A stretch of DNA of 64,000 nucleotides from Nepenthes gracilis (Eukaryota; Streptophyta; Magnoliopsida; Caryophyllales; Nepenthaceae). Position numbers and translations under genes: made by a program. How positions within the stretch are numbered: position 1 is the first letter of the stretch; each line of letters starts with the position of its first letter. This document shows, piece after piece, positions 11,855 to 21,404 of this stretch. The stretch covers positions 16,268,175 to 16,332,174 of the forward strand of contig BSYO01000006.1 in the NCBI GenBank assembly GCA_033239525.1, in the 5' to 3' direction. A model generated the notes under the pieces. The model saw only the letters and a list, made by a program, of their open reading frames with translations, had not been told where the DNA came from and ran no database searches.

Positions 11855-12047
11855 CTTTAGAGTCACAGCTTATATGTGGCTATTGGATCCTGTGAGGAGT
11901 TGTGATTTTGTGTGTTGTTGTTGTTGATGTTGAATGATGGGATTATTTGATGTATATTGTTTTGAACAGGATATTTTACAAGTTTTATATTTGGCAGATG
12001 TCCGTATTAACGATAGAACTCTACTAGATTTTCGGCGGTCCGTCACA
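11855..12047 (+). repeat. 3' LTR of El-1, second part
   Basis: The stretch is collinear with 2613-2822, including GGCTATTGGATCCT, the GTTGTTGTTG run and AACTCTACTAGATTTT. It ends GGTCCGTCACA, against GGTTTGTCGCA in the left LTR. AGTAT follows at 12048-12052. This proves that the LTR resumes after the 7500-11854 insertion. Confidence 0.85.
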
Positions 12048-12529
12048 AGTATTCTGGGTACGAGCCAGCACACAAGCTAGACGCGTAGTCACCCAATGCG
12101 ACCACCCCTCATTATATAGCCATATGGACAGATGACCGACCCCAAGTGTGCAAGCACTTGCTGCTCAACTAGATGTCTAGACCCTATCATCCCTAGACCA
12201 TTTATACTCATGCAAAGGTGCAACATTGGGGGATTCAGCATTCAGCTTCCAGGCAATCAAAGGAGATCGGCTGTTGGGGGTTCCATGGCTGGCATGGATG
12301 AACCGAGAGGAAAAATCACTGCACAATCTTCAAAAAATTTTGCTATGCAAAAATCGATTACGCAAACCCCCTGACATGGAGTACGAAAAACCGACCCAAG
12401 ACAAAGTAAGAGACGAGGGAGTAAAACATGACCAACAGAGTGTTCATCACACTTCAAGAACAACCCGTGCAAGTTTGGGTGCTGAAGAGCTCTGGGACCA
12501 GCAGCCGGATGTCCTTTAGTCTCAATAGT

Positions 12530-12990
12530 TCGGTCACCATTCTGACTTGACAATTGGTCACCCTTTGAATTCAACAGTTCGTTCGCCATTATGACTCGAC
12601 AATCAGGTCACCTTGACTCAGCAGTCCGCCCGCCTTCTGATTTAGCAACCGATTGCCTTTCAAATTCAACAATCCAATCGCCCTAACTCGACAATCGGTC
12701 ACCTTTCAAATTCAGCAATCTAGTCACACCGCCTTGGCAGTCGGTCGTCCTTCAGATTCAGTTGTCCGGTCGTCATTCTAACTAGGCATCTGGTGACCCT
12801 AACTCGGCAGCTGGTCACCCTTCGGATTCAGCAATCCGGTCACCTTGACTCAGAGTCCGGCTGCCTACAGATTCAACAATCCGGTCACCTCAACTCGGCA
12901 GCCAGATGCTTTTCAAATTCAGCAATCCGATCACCCCAATTCAGTAGTCCAGTCGTCCTTCAATATCAGCACCGGGCTAGTTGCCTTTCG
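12530..12990 (+). repeat. Degenerate 46-bp tandem repeat built of 23-bp halves
   Basis: Units of the form AACTCGGCAG..TGGTCACC followed by ATTCAGCAATCCGGTCACC recur; clear starts are at 12801, 12847, 12892 and 12938, spaced 45-46 bp. The two halves of each unit are similar to each other, so the basic period is about 23 bp. Earlier copies from 12530 are more decayed. GGTCACC recurs as the core. No protein is supported. Confidence 0.65.
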
Positions 12991-14289
12991 GCTAAGCAGT
13001 CCAACTAGAGGCCCTTTAACTAAGAAGTCTAACTGGACGACCTTTGACCCTGGTACCTGGTTGCCTTCTAGCTGCTCGTCATACGCTCTTGGTGTGCATG
13101 AACACAACAATACTCCATCTTGACATTGGACCCGCTTAATCATACCATCAATTGGATATGGGCCCACATCGGAGGGACACATAACCTAACATCAACATCA
13201 TGTCAGCTCCAAATCATCCACACCCATCTAAATATGTAATGCTGGGGGCTCCACCCTCCAACCTCTAAATGATTGGAGAGAGCGGGTATCCCCAGATGAT
13301 CCAAAGGCTTGACAACCTCGAGGCCTGGGGGGCCTTGAGCGATAAGGCCCAACCATGGCCAAACAACCAACCAAGTTGCTAGAGGCAGACAAAAAATTAT
13401 GACACCCTTAGGTGTAGAAAGCTCTGCCCCCTACACACGGCCTCCCATGCCAGAAGACGTTGCCTACTCGTCGCCCATGGTCCTCTTCCTTCCAACACCA
13501 GGAGGATAGACATCAACAAATAAGTACAATCAGTACTCGTGCTCCAACTATCACATCGGCTAGAAATATCACCTCGATGGCGATGACCTTATGGGTAGCC
13601 ATGGTGATATTCAGTCTTACCTTGAACATCACACTTAAGCGGCTATGGGTCCCATATGCACACCTTGATGGCCGATGGTTGGGGCCTCTCTCTTCCTAGG
13701 CACAAACCTCAACAATCTCATAAGGAGGAGCTGAAGGAAGAGACCACTCACCAAGAAAAATTTTATCTACCTGAAAAACTTGGTATATGGGATGATTAGG
13801 GCAACAGGGCCCACTCCAAGAAAAGAGCTGGACCCGGTCCCAGGGCATTGGATAAAGCCTGAAGTAGTGACATCCTCTCTGCCCTTGAGACGACCGGCGA
13901 CCTTCCTTCCATTAAGAATTTCCTGTAGAACCTGAAGATGCCCTGTCATTCCCTCGTTGGAGCAAGAGGCCCTACTTGGGAACAAAGCATGACAGCTCCC
14001 GCGACAATGTCTCTCATCTGCCCCATGCGAAGCAGCAGATCCCATAGAAGTTGGGATCAACATGATGGGGGCTCAACATGCCCGGCTCACAACCACTGTG
14101 CCACGGGAAACATCATCAGAGTTGGGCACCATCCTGCCGATGGTTATCCGAGGTTGTATTGACCGACGATGGGGCCTAAACCGCAAGCAAGTGAACCATC
14201 CCGCATGACGCTGGCCTGCCTGCCGGGGGATAGGATTGAGTCCACATAGCATAGAGGTCATAGGCCAGAGCGCCAACCAAAGCGCCACA

Positions 14290-14700
14290 ATGACCCTCCA
14301 AAGTGGTGCACGTAAGTTGCGCACCCAATACAGCTAAACGGTATCAAGGGCATAGCACACCTTCCGTCTGCAACTACGTCAAATCCAAGTAAGTCTTGCA
14401 TGTATCATACTGTTCGCTTGAACATACTATTGTTAATAAAATTGTCATCTTGTCTGTTTATACAAGTGCTTATATAATTTTGCATAAAATCAAATGACCT
14501 AGGATGTCTCCTAAATCAGGTGAAGTCTCCTTCACCAATTAAAACCTCGGTCCCGTTACCGAGCGGCCCAAATGCGACCGAATTTAAATCTCGATCCAAA
14601 ACCGAGCAGCCCATATCTGATCAAATTTTAACCATGGTCTTGTCATTAAGCGGCCCAAATGCGATCAAATACCAAACCTTATGGGGCTTTTCAGCATGCG
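14290..14700 (+). other. Remnant of the pol end and post-pol tandem repeat of Tat-0
   Basis: The order matches 58720-59100 in Tat-4: a short stretch like the last codons of integrase (AGCTAAACGGTATCA against CCTCAAACGCTACTACCA), an AT-rich spacer, CCTAAATCAGGTGAAGTCT against CCTAAATCGGGAGGGTCTT, then repeats. The repeats contain GAGC[G/A]GCCCA at 14561, 14604 and 14648, a period of 43-44 bp, and GACCGAATTTAAA. They are homologous to the 40-bp units at 58941 and the reverse-complement 36-bp units at 23581. Confidence 0.55.
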
Positions 14701-15485
14701 TATAACAATTTCCTCCTGAAGGGACAAACACCATCAGTCTACAATAGTGAACGGAGTAAGACATGACGCATAAAAGTTACAATGTCCTCCAGTTGGGCCG
14801 AGCGTTGACGGGTATATGCGGGCGACGGCCTAGGCTAGTAAAAGCCGAGCGATGATAGCAATAAGGCTTAGCCGACAACCATGTATTCCCAGCACCACGA
14901 CCTCCCCCAACAGAAGCGAGTGTTACCCAGGGTGCATAACCAAATCGACCCTGGTGGTGCTCACCCAGCTCTCCATCTCTCTTACCACCTAATCCTAAAT
15001 CATGTCCGGTCCAAAGTCCGAGATTTCTCCTCCGTAAGCTTTTGGACCTCACATAAGGCTCATGTATCCTACAGTCAAAGCAAGTGGTCAGCACTGGACT
15101 CTGCAATGCCTCGGTAGCAGTACTTAGCCGGAGTGCAGCAAAGCGTCGGACGAAAAAGTCCAACACACAATAGAAACATCAGTGACAATAATCGAAGGGA
15201 GAGGCACGAGGTGGCGTGTGAGTATTAAAGAGAGAGTCATTCGTTTTGTATTAGGGGAGATGCCATTTTTGTTAGTAGCCCAACTTATTATTAAAAAGAG
15301 TTATGCTTTTAAATAATTATTTAATAAATAATTTATAAATTTTGCTAAAAGTATATGGATTTTTTTACAATCAGTGACGTATAATTTTTGTTATTCTTAT
15401 TTTTTATTACTTATTATCAGTTATGTTATTTTTTTATAAAGCCATGTTTATTTTCTTTTAAAATTTAGTAATAAAATTATATATT

Positions 15486-16423
15486 TAGCGGGGGCAGTAG
15501 AAATGGCTGACCCAAAAAGACAATCAACCCAGAAGAAATACGGCCCATTGGCTCCAGAGGCGGTCAACGTCTCCGTTGATCGGAAGTTATCCCTAGTCGG
15601 CTCGATGCGGCCCAAACTGGATAAGGCCCAAGCCAAACAGCCCACGACTCCGTTCCCGTTCACGAGAGATCATCTACTTTAACCGATCAAGATCCCAAAT
15701 ATCTCTCCCGGATCACGATCTCCTCAGAAAAGGAAGCTTCAAACTCGGCGTATCTTCCATGATGAAAATCCCAACATTTACCATGTATAGTATCTCCATA
15801 GGGAAGGAAAAAATCTCTCTGACCGATTTTGGTTGCCAAAAATGGCACAAGCAACCCCTCGCAGGTTGGAAAGAGTCTTCTTCAGGTAGTTGGTAGCTAG
15901 CCTTACTGCCCAAGTAAACTAGGGTGTTCTAGGGTTATAAAAGACCCTTGAGACAAATTCTAGAGTAATGCTCTCTTCAGTACTCAAATTGATACTAGCG
16001 ATCCCACTCAAACGAGCCCACAAGCATGGTTGCCCATTACCATCGCTCACTCTCTGTCAATCCAACATCTTGAAAACCCCTTAACAACTCTCCACGATGC
16101 GAAAGCCACTCTCTACGAGTGCACCATCACAAAATATTGGTCCACGTTGAGCGCCACGACCAAGTCAAACTCACAAATCCCAATCCTCGAATTGATTCCT
16201 ATAAATTCTATCTTCGCATTCTTTATCTCGAAAAAAGGATTACTGATTTGAGTATTGGAGGATAAATTGAGAAACGAGTCTCGTTATTTTCTCTAACATC
16301 TTGTCTTCTATTGCGGTGTGTAAAATCCAAGCCAATGAGTACGAAGATCTGGGTCCACTTTCGCTTGAACCAAAGACTCAACTGTATCTGAATCCGTTGA
16401 CGACTCAGATTTAGGACGCATCA
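15486..16423 (+). repeat. 5' LTR of Tat-1
   Basis: Collinear with 18677-19617. The first bases are decayed (TAGCGGGGGCAG against TGATGGGGAAGGCAG). A TATAAAAG box lies at 15936-15943, with the matching TATAAAAG in the right LTR near 19126. An imperfect inverted W-box (GGTCAAC, 15562-15568, then GTTGATC) is present. The LTR ends GACGCATCA, as in Tat-2 and Tat-4. Confidence 0.82.
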
Positions 16424-16518
16424 TTGGAAGATGAAGAAGCCCGGAATGATGCAGATCACCACTGAGAGGGATTGTCAGAGGGATCCCCAATGAATAGGGT
16501 CTTAGACTTCCTTTTGGA

Positions 16519-17176
16519 TTAGGCTTGCAGGGGAGTGACAGCGTTGACACTTTTGCTTGGTGAAGGTGATCCCCAGTGGGCCAAGGAAATTGCCTGGGAT
16601 GATAGAAGGTGGCCCTTCCTAAACTCCTTTGGATTTGCCCGAATTAGCTCCATCAGTAGCCGAACAAACTCCACCACCTCATGCGAAGCCTTACCGATGA
16701 GGATGGCCGGTATGTTTCCCCAGCCCCTAAGCGAAGAAGAATCAGTTCTTTCAGTTTTTGACAAAGTTGGGGATGTCCTCACTGATGTGCAACTCTCGAG
16801 GGGACGGAAAGATCCAATCCTTACTCAGGGAGAATCGGAAGCTTACGTTCACCGTCACCGCTGTCAACACCCTCCCATGGTGGCGAAGGAATATGCATAA
16901 AGAGTAAAAGTACCAAATGATATTAGCATGGAATTTAGAAATCGGCACTCCAAGGGCCCGAAAGACATCAAACAGCTCTCCTAGAATGGGAAGTTGAAGA
17001 CCGCTCCACAAATGGACCTCATAAATGGTAATGAACTCCTCTGGTGTAGAGCAGGCCCTATCTTGTTTCCTTGGCACATAATACAAGATGGAAGTCGAAA
17101 TGTTGTACTGAACATACAACGCTCCTATGTTGCCATCGTCGAGGACGGAGTGGATAGTGCTAACTTTGGGGGCCAT
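16519..17176 (-). pseudogene. Truncated antisense accessory gene of Tat-1 (gypsy-type transposon domain)
   Basis: The protein start at 17176 resembles the accessory proteins of Tat-2 and Tat-4. Shared landmarks are YVQYNIS (YVEFNIP elsewhere), EEFITIYEVHLWSGLQLP, a VPISKFHANII block, and a DWIFPSP block. A frameshift at about 16760-16780 moves the frame into a segment with LMELIRANPKEFRKGHLL and AHWGSPSP, which match the next part of the full gene. The protein then runs into the LTR junction: the Pro/Ser-rich middle, the intron and the coiled coil are missing. It is transcribed opposite to the element, as in the other copies. Confidence 0.8.
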
Positions 17177-18676
17177 GAAAATTAAGGGAAGTGAGTTGTA
17201 GAAAAGTAAAATGAGAGATGGATCGATGAGAACTGGGAGGAAATGACGAGGAACGAGAAATGGCGTCCCTTTTTATAATGAACGCAGCCTTAAATTTGAA
17301 TCGACACCTCGAGAAAGCACGCTCATAACCCTGCCATGTATCAAAACTGGGAGGCTGGGCAGGCGCGTCAAATCGTCCAACCTCATTAAGGGAAATTGGC
17401 AGCCATTTTGGCAATGGACACGTGGTGCTAGTAATGAGTCAAAGTACATAGCCACACAACTTCCGAGGACACCACACTCCACTTCTGGGGCGTACTCCAA
17501 CTAGAGGTGGAAAACATGATGAGTTCATATTGGATGAACTTTTCGACAGTCACTCCGGATCCATGCCAGTCTGACTGGTGAAACCGATCAACTAACATTC
17601 CGAATTTGGATCACTCGACGTTCCAGCAACTGCTCCAGATTTCAACCAAATTAACTGCTGAAGTCAATCTGCTTTCACTTCGGATCCCAACCGCTTTGAC
17701 TGGCCAATTACCCAGTCTAGCCTAACAAGAATATCGGCTACTCAATCCGGTCTGACATAAAAAAAAATGAAAGAAAAAAGAAGAGCAGGGGAGGGACGGA
17801 GAAGTGACATAAGTATACGAGCAAAGACGGTTGCCAGCCCTTTTCGTTAATCTCCCCTTACAAGTTACAGAGCCTTTGGAGGCCAATGTACAACAAAACG
17901 TAATAATAAAAAAAAGAAGGGGAGGAATACATGAGATCGCAACCTAGACGCAAAGACCCTACTCCATTAAAATGAACTCTTGGGCAGAAGAACGAAACAT
18001 CAAAACAAAATCTTATCATAAAGGAAGGCAGCCGCACCCAGGTAGCCAAAGGGTAAGTAAAGCCTTAACATACAATAAAGACAAAATGACTGCGAGCCCT
18101 ACCGACAGCGAGGCAAGATGGTGAGGATAGGAGAATCCCAAGTAGTAGCCCGTTTCAGAGAGAAGCCTCCAACCAGGACGGAGGCTCAGCCACAGGTAGG
18201 CCTAGTCCCAGTCAAGAGGGTGGGTATTGCTCTGGAACGGACACGAAAAGGGTAGACCAAAGTGGTCTCCAACACGAAAAGGGGTGACCAAAGCAGATCA
18301 AATGTGCATTCCAAGATAACGCCACTAGAGAACGAGAACGGCCTCAGCCTTGAGTAGATAGCCAGAACCCCAAGCCTCTTAGCGGCTCCTAGCTTCCACG
18401 CCATTTCACAAATTAAGGAGGGATGCGATGTAAAGAAACACTGTGAGTCCTCGATTTATAGCACAAAAAGGAACCAGCGAGGCGCAAAACACCAAGGATC
18501 CTCTGATCCAACAAATACGCAGGAAATCACGGGTGCCAAGAAATCTCGCCAAAAATAGCAAAGAAGGAAATTAACCTGCCTAGGGAAAGAACCAACAACG
18601 AAAACAATACAGCATGTCACGTCCCATCATGAACATTCCAAGGGTTGAAAGTTCAAATCCCTTCATTAGGGGCTAG
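17177..18676. other. Upstream region of the Tat-1 accessory gene, and 3' spacer
   Basis: A G-box CACGTG at 17419-17424 lies about 245 bp upstream of the accessory start, as in the other copies. The remainder is 1.2 kb longer than the equivalent region of Tat-4, and I could not identify the extra DNA. A purine-rich CATTAGGGGCTAG at 18664-18676 is the polypurine tract directly before the right LTR. No other gene is supported. Confidence 0.6.
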
Positions 18677-19617
18677 TGATGGGGAAGGCAGAAATGGGTA
18701 GGCCCAAAAGGGCAGTTAGCCCAAAAGAAGTACAGCCCACTGGCCCAGAGAGCGGTTAACGTCTCAGTTGATAGGAGGTGATCCTTAGTAGATCGGATGC
18801 GGCCCAAACCGAATAAGGTCCAATCTGGACAGCCCACGACTCCATTCCTACGCATGAGAGATTGCCTACCTTAACAGATAAAGATCTTGAATATCTCCAC
18901 AGATCACGATCTCCCAAGAAAAGGAAGCCCCCAACTTGGTGTATCACACACGATGAAAAACCCAACATTTACAAATTACAGCATCTCCACAGGGAAGAAA
19001 GAAACCCCTCCGACCGATCATGGTTGCCATAAATGGCACTGTTAACCTCTCGCTGGCTGGAAAGAATCTTCTCCAGGTAGTTGGCAGCTTGTCTTACCGC
19101 CCAAGGAAGGTTGGGGGATTCCAGGGCTATAAAAGACCCTCAAGAAAGACTCCTGAGCCTTGTTCTCTTCAGTACTCAAATTGATACTAGTGATCCCACT
19201 CAAATGAGATCAGGAGCATAGTTCTCCATTACCTTAGCTCACTCTCTGTCGATCTAACATCCTGAAAACCCCTTAACAACTCTCCACGATATGAAAGCCG
19301 CTCTCCACGAGTGCACCACCACAAAAAGCTGCTGAACGTTGAGTGCCACCTTCGAATCAGACTCACAAATCCCTCTTCCCCGAATTGATTCCTATAAATT
19401 CTACCTTCGCATTCTTCATATCGGAAGAATGATTATTGACTCAAGCATTTGAAAATAAATTGGGAAACGAATTTTGTTGTTTTTCTCTGACATCTTGCCT
19501 TCTATTGTGATGTGTACAATCCAAACTAAGAAGCATAGAGATCATGGTCTACTTCTACTCAAACTAGAGACCCAACTATACTCGAATCAGTTGACAAATC
19601 AGATTCATGACGCATCA
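18677..19617 (+). repeat. 3' LTR of Tat-1
   Basis: It starts TGATGGGGAAGG after the polypurine tract and ends GACGCATCA. It matches 15486-16423 along its length, with scattered differences. The TGATGGG start is shared with the LTRs of Tat-2 and Tat-4, which places all three in one family group. Confidence 0.85.
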
Positions 19618-19802
19618 GTATTTATTACAAAATATATTTATTATTAATTTTTTATTACAAAACATTAATTTTTTTGTATTGCACTAAACAGAAAAAATCT
19701 AATAAACGCCAACAAAACTAATACGTAAACGTTGGAATGATCTCAACTATTTTGAACTATTGACAATAAATTATTTTGATTTATTAAATATAAATAACAA
19801 CT
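19618..19802. other. Short AT-rich host spacer between Tat-1 and Tat-2
   Basis: The 185-bp segment holds T and A runs only. It includes the right target duplication of Tat-1 (GTATT, 19618-19622) and the left one of Tat-2 (CAACT, 19798-19802). Confidence 0.7.
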
Positions 19803-20878
19803 TGATGCGTCTCTGGATCCGAACTTCAAACAGATCGGATGATCCTCTTGTCGTGGCTTCGGCTCCGTTCCCTGAGTTGGATCCTGCACACCACTAAACA
19901 GAACAGGAGGTCAGTGTGTCAGCTGGAAGTTGTCCCACTGAAAACACTCCGACGCTCAAGTCAGTAAAACAGTCTTCAAAAGAGCGAAACTGAAATTGAG
20001 AGAGAGAGAGAGAGAGACAGAAAGAGTGTTTTTTCAGATGAAAGAGAGACGTGAGGTCCTCTTGAATATGGGAGGTGGGAAGGCAGTAAACGGCCGTGAG
20101 AGGCGCGCTTGTTTGCCTTAGGGTTCAGGATGAATGTGTTTGGCATAGCACGCTTGGGCAATGCTGTGGGTTTCAATGGCCGAGAAAATTGTTCACTGAG
20201 AGCACTTGTCTTTCAGAAAGCGTATACAATTGAGAGAGTAATGGAAATCCTGATTGAGAGTGTAATTGGAAGCGTGTCCTGGATGGTGAATCTAGGGTTT
20301 CTTTTATGGTGGAGAGGGCGATCCTCCTTCTTTGGAAGGAGGGATTGCCTCCGTAATCTGCTAGCTGGCCTTCCTTTTGGGGCTGATGTCGGTTGCAAAA
20401 CTGTGAAGAATAGTTTCCTTCTGGGGCAACCGACAACTTTCCAAACCGAACACCTTCCTTCTGTGCATGTTACCGTTGGAGAGCCTGGGTTGGCAAAGAT
20501 TTGGAGAAATCCGGCGCATTCCTTATATGGGAGGTGCCAATATTGCCAATGTCCTTTTTGGTGCCAGCTAGGATCGTGAAATATTCCTGGAAAGTTGTTG
20601 CTAGCCTTTTGATGATTCGTGGGCCTAAACAGACCAGGCCTGTTACTGTAGGAAAGCTTCTTTGGGCCCAACGCGTGTAACACTGACTGTCAACATTTGA
20701 GTTGACCGTCTGCTAGCGAGTTGGCCGCTCGGACAGTCAACGTTAGCATTGACCGCCCTGGGCTTTTCAGCTTCTGGGCCTGTTCTCCAGCTGGGCCGTT
20801 AGAGTATTGATCGTCATTTTGGGCCTCCATTGACTTTTGGGGCCAGCCCATTAATGGTATACCCATCACTAGCCCCCC
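19803..20878 (-). repeat. 3' LTR of Tat-2
   Basis: On the minus strand it runs from TGATGGGTATACC to GACGCATCA. A (GA)n run lies at 19998-20016. Inverted W-boxes are present: GTCAAC/GTTGAC at 20689-20706 and GTCAA/TTGAC at 20735-20753. The promoter TATA box of the other LTR is mutated here (CATAAAAG). Plus-strand open frames at 20109-20579 and their opposite-strand partners are repeated in the other LTR and are not genes. Confidence 0.9.
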
Positions 20879-20890
20879 CATGCTGGTGGC
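20879..20890 (-). other. Polypurine tract of Tat-2
   Basis: On the minus strand TGGGGGGGCTAG stands directly before the LTR start TGATGGG. It is the plus-strand primer site. The same arrangement (GGGGGCTAG before TGATGGG) occurs in Tat-4 at 61688-61696 and, slightly altered, in Tat-1 and Tat-3. Confidence 0.85.
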
Positions 20891-20986
20891 CAGAAGTTTG
20901 GGCTCCAGTGTGTTTATGATGGGCTGCCCTTCTTTGTTCTGTGCATCTTACGGAACTTTGGGAAAGGAGTGAATGAGAGTTTGACC

Positions 20987-21130
20987 AGAATTGTTGACCG
21001 TCCTGGTCAATTTCAAAGCACCAGAATTGTTGACCGTCTTGGTCAATTTCGGAGAACCAGAATTATTGACTGTCCTGGTCAATTCCAGAGAACCAGAATT
21101 GTCGACCGTCCTGGTCAATTCTGAAAGTAT
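20987..21130. repeat. 36-bp tandem repeat, four units, each an inverted W-box
   Basis: AGAATTGTTGACCGTC starts at 20987, 21023, 21059 and 21095, an exact period of 36 bp. Each unit holds TTGACCGTCCTGGTCAA or a one- or two-base variant, an inverted pair of TTGACC W-box cores around 5 bp. It lies between the LTR and the accessory gene, in what would be the distal promoter of that gene. Confidence 0.85.
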
Positions 21131-21166
21131 TTTCTGCCCGTCTTTAGCCGGTTTACCGGGCAGAAA

Positions 21167-21262
21167 GAGACACGTGTCTCCCTTTGGTTGGGCAGAGATC
21201 CTGGCCATTAATGCGCCAGAGATCTGTCCTTTTGCAGGGTCAATAGGGAGGTGACACGTGGC
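21167..21262 (+). promoter_or_regulatory. G-boxes upstream of the Tat-2 accessory gene
   Basis: A perfect 14-bp palindrome GAGACACGTGTCTC lies at 21167-21180. A second G-box, ACACGTGGC, lies at 21254-21262, 145 bp before the accessory ATG. CACGTG is bound by plant bZIP and bHLH factors, and CACGTGGC is the classic ABA-response core. That the same core occurs upstream of the gene in Tat-1, Tat-3 and Tat-4 supports a promoter role; activity itself is inferred. Confidence 0.6.
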
Positions 21263-21404
21263 AGGACTGACGGCGCTCTTAATGAGGGGTTTTGTGCTTG
21301 ACGTTTAAGTTTTCCTTCCGTAATTTGAAATTGTTTATGCCTTCAGTCCGTTGTCTTCTTCCTTCCAACTCTTCTTTCTGGAAAACCTAACTCCCCGTGT
21401 AACC

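Larger units (their letters stand above)
239..12047 (+). mobile_element. El-1, old LTR retrotransposon with a nested insertion, TSD AGTAT
   Basis: Two LTR copies start TGTAAGGTA (239 and 5834) and end GTCGCA (2822) or GTCACA (12047). AGTAT occurs at 234-238 and again at 12048-12052, which is a perfect 5-bp target-site duplication. A tRNA-Met type primer-binding site follows the first LTR. The second LTR is split: it runs 5834-7499 and resumes about 11855-12047 after a 4.35-kb insertion. The internal region is only 3 kb and has no intact coding frame. Large LTRs and a Met-type binding site recall the Del/Tekay gypsy group, but no domain was seen, so family is open. Confidence 0.85.
12053..15485 (+). 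mobile_element. Decayed continuation of Tat-0
   Basis: After the right target duplication of El-1 the DNA would join on to 1-238. No intact frame remains. The best landmark is 14290-14700, which resembles the end of Tat pol and the tandem repeat that follows pol in Tat-4, in the same plus orientation. A 46-bp repeat lies at 12530-12990. From about 15230 to 15485 the DNA is AT-rich. I did not find a matching 3' LTR, so the right edge is unknown and may already be host DNA by 15250. Confidence 0.5.
15486..19617 (+). mobile_element. Tat-1, deletion derivative carrying only part of the accessory gene
   Basis: Two LTRs of about 940 bp flank 2.25 kb. ATATT (15481-15485) and GTATT (19618-19622) are a 4-of-5 target-site duplication. 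Gag, protease, RT, RNase H and integrase are absent. The left LTR end (CGCATCA, 16423) is followed within 100 bp by the truncated end of the antisense accessory gene. The usual primer-binding site is reduced to TTGG, so a deletion runs from the binding site into the accessory gene. Such a copy could not be copied again without the binding site, or arose by template switching at its last replication. Confidence 0.8.

Noticed and set aside
15486..16423. This LTR as the 3' LTR of Tat-0
   Set aside because: The matching LTR at 18677-19617 and the ATATT/GTATT duplication make it the 5' LTR of Tat-1.
20109..20683. 156-codon open frames on both strands
   Set aside because: They lie inside an LTR, recur in part in the other LTR, and overlap each other on opposite strands.
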